DNA from: Candidatus Methanofastidiosia archaeon
GTDB taxonomy: Archaea > Methanobacteriota_B > Thermococci > Methanofastidiosales > NM3
DNA: 9,259 nucleotides
Assembly: GCA_020854925.1 (NCBI GenBank)
Contig: JAHKLV010000194.1
Span: 1 to 9,259, forward strand
Reading direction: 5' to 3'
Shown: piece by piece, positions 5,961 through 9,259 of the stretch
How the letters are laid out: each line of letters opens with the position of its first letter
How positions within the stretch are numbered: the first letter of the stretch is position 1
Made by a program: the position numbers and the translations under genes
Notes under the pieces: model-generated
The model's database searches: none
Told to the model about the DNA's origin: nothing
The model's input: only the letters and a program-made list of their open reading frames with translations

Positions 5961-6288
5961 ATGAAAGATGACGCACTTCTATCCTGGAGTGAGAAAAAGG
6001 CCCAGCTCTAGGACAAAACCCACGCTCAGCGCCTCTACCGGCATGGAGACTGTTATCAAAAAACAGGTGGCGTACCTCTCTCAAAAACTGATTGTCTATG
6101 AGAAGAAACGCCAGCACATGTTCGCAGCCTTTGAAGAGGAGCTACGGGCGGCCTTTTGGGTTGTCTAGTCTCGTGGCGCTCGGGCGGATGACCAGGATGG
6201 TGGCGCCGGCACAGGACATGGGAGAGGGGGTTTTGATGATCTCCTTGCATCACTAGTCATGCTCCGCAAGCGCCTTGAGAATCGATGA
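5961..6288 (+). pseudogene. Decayed small gene, probable coiled-coil protein
   Basis: The 500-bp stretch 5892-6393 has no intact gene but holds coding-like remnants. GGTGAT at 5951-5956, an excellent archaeal ribosome binding site, lies 4 nt before ATG 5961, which opens MKDDALLSWSEKKAQL and hits TAG at 6009-6011, then continues DKTHAQRLYRHG. Around 6043 coding character moves to the next frame (METVIKKQVAYLSQKLIVYE and EKKRQHMFAAFEEELRAAF), which stops at TAG 6166-6168. Past that TAG the same frame continues to TGA 6286-6288 with GGAGTGHGRGGFDDLLASLV and ends MLRKRLENR. The pieces are charged and helical, like a coiled coil, and together would make about 105-110 residues. Two in-frame stops plus a frameshift argue for a pseudogene. 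A real 41-residue protein from ATG 6043 cannot be excluded, but it lacks a ribosome binding site. Family not recognised. Confidence 0.4.
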
Positions 6289-6349
6289 TACCAGAGACAG
6301 GGTATGTTCCCCGTACTACGCTGGGGTCGCATCCGTACACGTCGTGGAA

Positions 6350-6360
6350 AATCTTATATG
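6350..6360 (+). promoter_or_regulatory. TATA-like box of the DUF1616 gene
   Basis: AATCTTATATG lies about 38 bp upstream of the preferred ATG at 6394. It predicts a transcription start near 6383 and a leader of about 10 nt. This position argues against the further-upstream in-frame ATGs at 6304 and 6358, which would lie upstream of, or inside, the promoter. Confidence 0.4.
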
Positions 6361-6393
6361 GCTCCGCCACCTGTGCAGTATAGGCTGAACAGC

Positions 6394-7212
6394 ATGCGAC
6401 AGTACGATGACCTTCTCACGATTGCAGCGCTCACCGCACTCACCGTGGTATCGGTAGCCTACGACATATCCGTCGTGCGCCAGGTGATGGGCATCGTCTT
6501 TATCCTCTTCTGCCCCGGCTATGCGCTGATCGCCGCGCTCTTCACCAAACGGAAAGACCTTGACGCCATCGAGCGGATAGCGCTTTCCTTCGGTCTTTCC
6601 ATCGCCATCGTGCCCCTTATCGGGTTGGGGCTCAACTACACGGAATGGGGCATACGCCTCACGCCCATCCTGGCGGCGAACACCACGTTCACTGCTGCCA
6701 TGCTTGTCATCGCGCTGTGGAGAAGAAAAGAGACCTATGAAGAGGACCGCTTCACCTTCCGGTACACCGTTCCGAAGGTGGATTTGGGAGAGTCACGGAC
6801 CGACCGGGCGCTTTCCATCATCCTCATCGCCTCGATAGTCGTTGCCATGGGCACGCTTGTCTATGTCATCCAGGCTCCCAAGACGGGCGAGCGATTCACC
6901 GAATACTATATTCTCGGCCCGGGGGGCATGGCTGATGACTATCCCACCTCGTACGTTCTCGGTGACACGAAGGAGGTCATTCTCGGCATCGTGAATCACG
7001 AGTACGATGCGGTGACCTACCTCGCGGAGATGAATCTTGACGGCACGGTCCTCTGGACAACGGAGGTCACGCTTGCGCACGAGGAATCCCACGAGGAGAC
7101 GGTGCAGATTACGCCTCCTGTGGCAGGGGAAAGCATGAAGCTCCAGTTCCTCCTCTACAAGGACGGGGAACAGTACCGCGACCTGCACCTCTGGATTACG
7201 GTCAACGATTAA
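6394..7212 (+). CDS. DUF1616 membrane protein
   Basis: A 272-residue membrane protein of the archaeal DUF1616 family. Four N-terminal membrane helices (about 7-23, 30-50, 63-81 and 92-109) and a fifth (139-160) precede an extracytoplasmic beta-sandwich of about 110 residues. Family hallmarks are FCPGYALIAALF (39-50), LDAIERIALSFGLSIAIVPL (56-75), LNYTEWGIRLTPI (80-92), GERFTEYYILGPGG (165-178) and LGIVNHEYDAVTYL (197-210). The start at 6394 (MRQYDDLLTI) is chosen because the upstream extension is Arg/Pro-rich with no family character and a TATA-like box lies in it. In archaea such proteins often occur near S-layer, exosortase/archaeosortase or glycosylation genes; role unknown. Here it lies between a gene remnant and a secreted peptidase-adhesin gene, consistent with an envelope role. 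TAA stop. Confidence 0.9.
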   Translation: MRQYDDLLTIAALTALTVVSVAYDISVVRQVMGIVFILFCPGYALIAALFTKRKDLDAIERIALSFGLSIAIVPLIGLGLNYTEWGIRLTPILAANTTFTAAMLVIALWRRKETYEEDRFTFRYTVPKVDLGESRTDRALSIILIASIVVAMGTLVYVIQAPKTGERFTEYYILGPGGMADDYPTSYVLGDTKEVILGIVNHEYDAVTYLAEMNLDGTVLWTTEVTLAHEESHEETVQITPPVAGESMKLQFLLYKDGEQYRDLHLWITVND

Positions 7213-7310
7213 GAACGGCAGAAGGGGGCCAGATGTGCGCGAAACATCGCCTTATTCTTGTATTGTGATATATATTCACGTATCTGGGAACAATGGTACG
7301 ATATTGTAGA

Positions 7311-7334
7311 TTTATATATGGATAACCATATAAA
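7311..7334. promoter_or_regulatory. Perfect TATA box with inverted repeat upstream of the peptidase-adhesin gene
   Basis: TTTATATA at 7311-7318 matches the archaeal TATA consensus exactly and is the best box in the 219-bp A/T-rich spacer 7213-7431. It overlaps an inverted repeat TATATGG/CCATATA (7315-7321 and 7326-7332, 4-nt spacer ATAA), which could be an operator over the box. Transcription would begin near 7341, leaving a leader of about 90 nt. A weaker dyad GTGA-N7-TCAC lies at 7265-7279. Confidence 0.45.
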
Positions 7335-7395
7335 GGTAATACCAGAATATGATACCAATCGTATCCAATAGGCATTTTCTTACACTACCACATCC

Positions 7396-7411
7396 TATGG
7401 CGCACGCCATA
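7396..7411 (+). promoter_or_regulatory. Inverted repeat in the 5' leader of the peptidase-adhesin gene
   Basis: TATGGCG/CGCCATA is a perfect 7-bp inverted repeat with a 2-nt centre, ending 20 nt before the ATG at 7432. In RNA it would fold as a 6-bp stem with a 4-nt loop just upstream of the ribosome binding site (GTGAT, 7423-7427). It may be a protein-binding dyad or a leader hairpin affecting translation; no known riboswitch pattern is recognised. Confidence 0.35.
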
Positions 7412-7431
7412 TCGACCCACGAGTGATACCC

Positions 7432-8196
7432 ATGAACGGCCGGCGGACCCTTCTCCCCTGTGTAGTGCTGCTGCTTCTTTTTATAGGAATGGTACAACCG
7501 ACCCATTCCCAGAACGAGGAACAGGCCCATCTTTTTTCTGATGCTCTCACTATCTATTCCCGGCAGGCAACGCAGGAGGATATCGCCACGCTCATGTCGC
7601 TCCAGGGTGTGTATGAGGAAGGAACAACCTACAACATCATCATCGACGGGTACGGCACCGGCCTCCGGCCACCCACAGTTGAAGAGTGGAATGCCATGGC
7701 ATCATCCCTCTCCATCGTCGAACGAATTGACCTCGCCGGGGGCATGGACTCCCTTCCTGCCACCATCGACCATTCCGCCAGCATCCACTTCCCTCCCGTG
7801 GGAAGCCAGGGGCAGGAAGGTTCGTGTGTGGCCTGGGCGGTGGGCTACTATACGAAGACGTTCCAGGAAGCAGTGGAGCGCGGATGGGACTTTAGCGATG
7901 CATCCTGGACCAACGGAGAACCGACGCCTTCTTATCAAGACAAGATTATGAGCCCGGACTTCATCTACCACCAGATAAACGGGGGCGTGGATGGCGGCTC
8001 CACCTATAACGACGCCATCACACTCGTAACCTCGGTCGGGGCGAGCAGCTGGGCCCTCATGCCCTACAGCCAGTACGACCATACGTCCTGGCCTTCTGAA
8101 GCGGCGTGGAGGGAGGCACCACTCTACCGTGTGACGGCGGCTTCAACTACGCATATTTCAGGACTGTGGGCCTTGATTCGCTCAAGGCACTTCTAG
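7432..8196 (+). CDS. Secreted papain-like (C1A) peptidase, N-terminal part before frameshift
   Basis: Start ATG 7432, with GTGAT (7423-7427) 4 nt upstream; the GTG at 7423 belongs to that ribosome binding site. The signal peptide MNGRRTLLPCVVLLLLFIGM ends near THS (24-26). A pro-region of about 90 residues precedes the papain core: FPPVGSQGQEGSCVAWAVGY (120-139), with Gln126 (oxyanion hole, 6 residues before Cys as in papain) and nucleophile Cys132, then SPDFIYHQINGG (174-185), typical of C1A. From about 8130 the natural sequence leaves this frame: the last 22 or so codons up to TAG 8194-8196 look unrelated, while the next frame carries on the family. As read, the product lacks the catalytic His and Asn and would be inactive. 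Either the gene is a recent pseudogene or the sequence holds an indel error. Confidence 0.85.
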   Translation: MNGRRTLLPCVVLLLLFIGMVQPTHSQNEEQAHLFSDALTIYSRQATQEDIATLMSLQGVYEEGTTYNIIIDGYGTGLRPPTVEEWNAMASSLSIVERIDLAGGMDSLPATIDHSASIHFPPVGSQGQEGSCVAWAVGYYTKTFQEAVERGWDFSDASWTNGEPTPSYQDKIMSPDFIYHQINGGVDGGSTYNDAITLVTSVGASSWALMPYSQYDHTSWPSEAAWREAPLYRVTAASTTHISGLWALIRSRHF

Positions 8197-9259
8197 CAGA
8201 CGGCGTCTTGGGTATCATATCCATTGACGCGAATCAATATGGTGCCATGACCGACGACATATGGACCACTGACACCTATGTGCTTTCCGGAACTAATCAC
8301 GCCAACACGGTCGTGGGTTACGACGATACAAAGGCATACACTGAAGGGGGTCAGACGAGGTACGGGGCATTTAAGGTCGTGAACTCCTGGGGGCCCACGT
8401 GGTCAGGGGACGGCACGTACTGGATATCGTACAACGCCATGGCACAGGTGGTCCGCTACTACATGTATTACCATGACCGTATCGCGTATGAGCCTGAGAC
8501 CGTTGCGGTATATACTATTGAGCATGCCAGCAGGCGCTACGCGGATATCATCGTGGGGACGGGCGATCCATCCGCCCCAACCATCCAGAAGTATTATGAG
8601 CAGTTCAGCTACGATGGGGGCAATCACCCTTTTCCTACAAATGCCATGGTGCTCGACATAACGGAATTTGGCACCCCCACGGATAATCTCTTTCTCAAGC
8701 TCGTCAATAGGCATTCTACGGACGGCACCATCGTATCGTTTTCGATTGAATGCTATCCCGGAGGGTATGACCCCACGGGTGCACAAGCGAGCGTGCTTCT
8801 CTCTGCAGATCCCCCCGTTGCCGTGCCGGCGGGTACAACGGGAACGGCCGTCTGCGAAGCTGGCTATGTCGTCACGTCATTTACTACGGAAACGGAATCA
8901 ATTGCCGCAGATGGGGCGTCGACAGCCATCCTTACCGCCACGGTAGAAGACATGACCGGTACCCCAGCTCCCGATGGCATTCCCGTCAGGTTTCCTACGA
9001 CCGCGGGCACGCTTGCCACTGAATCGGCGACGACAGAAAATGGCACCGTAAGTGTAGCCGTTACGTCGGAAGAAACGCCTGGCGCCGCAATCGTGACAGC
9101 ACGTCATGGATTATCAGAACAACCTGTGCTTATCCGATTTGTCGGGCCCCCTGCAACCATAGTAGTCAGTGCCGAAGACGGTCGGATGGCAGCAGACGGC
9201 ACATCCGAGACAACAATATCCATCTCAGTGACTGACGAATCAGTCAATCCAGTACTAGA
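8133..9259 (+). CDS. C-terminal part of the C1A peptidase with Big_1 adhesin repeats (frameshifted, runs off right edge)
   Basis: The frame beginning with GAC 8133 (DGGFNYAYFRTVGLDSLKAL) is free of stops to the window edge and completes the peptidase. It gives GIISIDANQYGAM, the catalytic His in SGTNHANTVVGYDD (codon 8298-8300, about residue 290 in combined numbering) and the Asn in VVNSWGPTWSGDGTYW (codon 8382-8384, about residue 318). A beta-rich region follows (about 335-475). Then comes a Big_1 (invasin/intimin-type Ig) domain at about 485-575, with IAADGASTAILTATVED, PDGIPVRFPTTAGTL, TENGTVSVAVTS and AAIVTARHG. A second Big_1 copy begins at about 577 (IVVSAEDGRMAADGTSETTI) and is cut by the edge. 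The architecture is that of archaeal adhesin-like proteins with a papain domain. No start codon with a ribosome binding site lies near the break, so it is not an independent gene. Confidence 0.85.

Noticed and set aside
7231..7260. Possible terminator hairpin (GATGT/ACATC) after the DUF1616 gene
   Set aside because: Only a 5-bp stem with a 7-nt loop and no T-tract; too weak to call.
7312..7530. 72-codon minus-strand frame over the promoter and signal peptide of the peptidase gene
   Set aside because: It overlaps the promoter spacer and the opposite strand of a clear signal peptide and shows no family features.
8125..8135. Programmed -1 frameshift or phase-variable switch in the peptidase gene
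   Set aside because: No X XXY YYZ slippery heptamer, no homopolymer and only (GT)2 at the site; an indel or sequence error is simpler.
1..9259. tRNA/rRNA genes, CRISPR arrays, insertion sequences, toxin-antitoxin or defence genes
   Set aside because: No cloverleaf, regularly spaced repeats, transposase or nuclease motifs were found on either strand by eye.

Overview
The window looks like a chromosomal segment of a GC-rich euryarchaeon, most likely a methanogen of the Methanomicrobia type. This is inferred from the protein families (DUF4350, DUF4129-like, DUF1616, a papain-like peptidase joined to Big_1 repeats), from TTTATATA-like promoter boxes about 26 bp upstream of start codons, and from GGTGA-type ribosome binding sites. 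No rRNA, tRNA, CRISPR array, insertion sequence or integrase was found. The species cannot be fixed from the sequence.

Left part (1-3045): two divergent membrane-protein operons share a 58-bp intergenic spacer. On the minus strand, a 562-residue exported and membrane-anchored protein (helical domain, two Ig-like domains, one membrane helix, DUF4129-like tail) overlaps by 4 bp a DUF4350-type gene that runs off the left edge. In archaea these families usually accompany MoxR ATPase and DUF58 genes, which would lie just outside the window. On the plus strand are a 261-residue two-helix membrane protein with a Cys-rich cytosolic-type domain and an 82-residue three-helix membrane protein that overlaps it.

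Middle (3046-5891): wecB, a non-hydrolysing UDP-GlcNAc 2-epimerase with its key residues intact, supplies UDP-ManNAc for surface glycans. It is followed by a secreted 313-residue protein with an immune-inhibitor-A/MAM-like beta-sandwich but no protease domain. That gene has a strong TATA-like box, a Fur-box-like palindrome upstream and a clear terminator downstream. Convergent to it is a DUF457/YdjM-type membrane-bound metal-dependent hydrolase.

Right part (5892-9259): about 500 bp without an intact gene holds what looks like a decayed small coiled-coil gene. Then come a DUF1616 membrane protein, an AT-rich promoter region rich in inverted repeats, and a large secreted papain-like (C1A) peptidase with Big_1 adhesin repeats. 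That last reading frame is broken by a frameshift near 8130, between the catalytic Cys and the catalytic His/Asn, and it continues past the right edge.

Taken together the window is devoted to the cell envelope: surface sugar supply, exported adhesin-like or binding proteins, and several membrane proteins of unknown function. No complete new defence or mobile system is visible. The most noteworthy points are the frameshifted peptidase-adhesin, the orphan secreted MAM-like protein with its palindromic operator candidate, and the decayed small gene.
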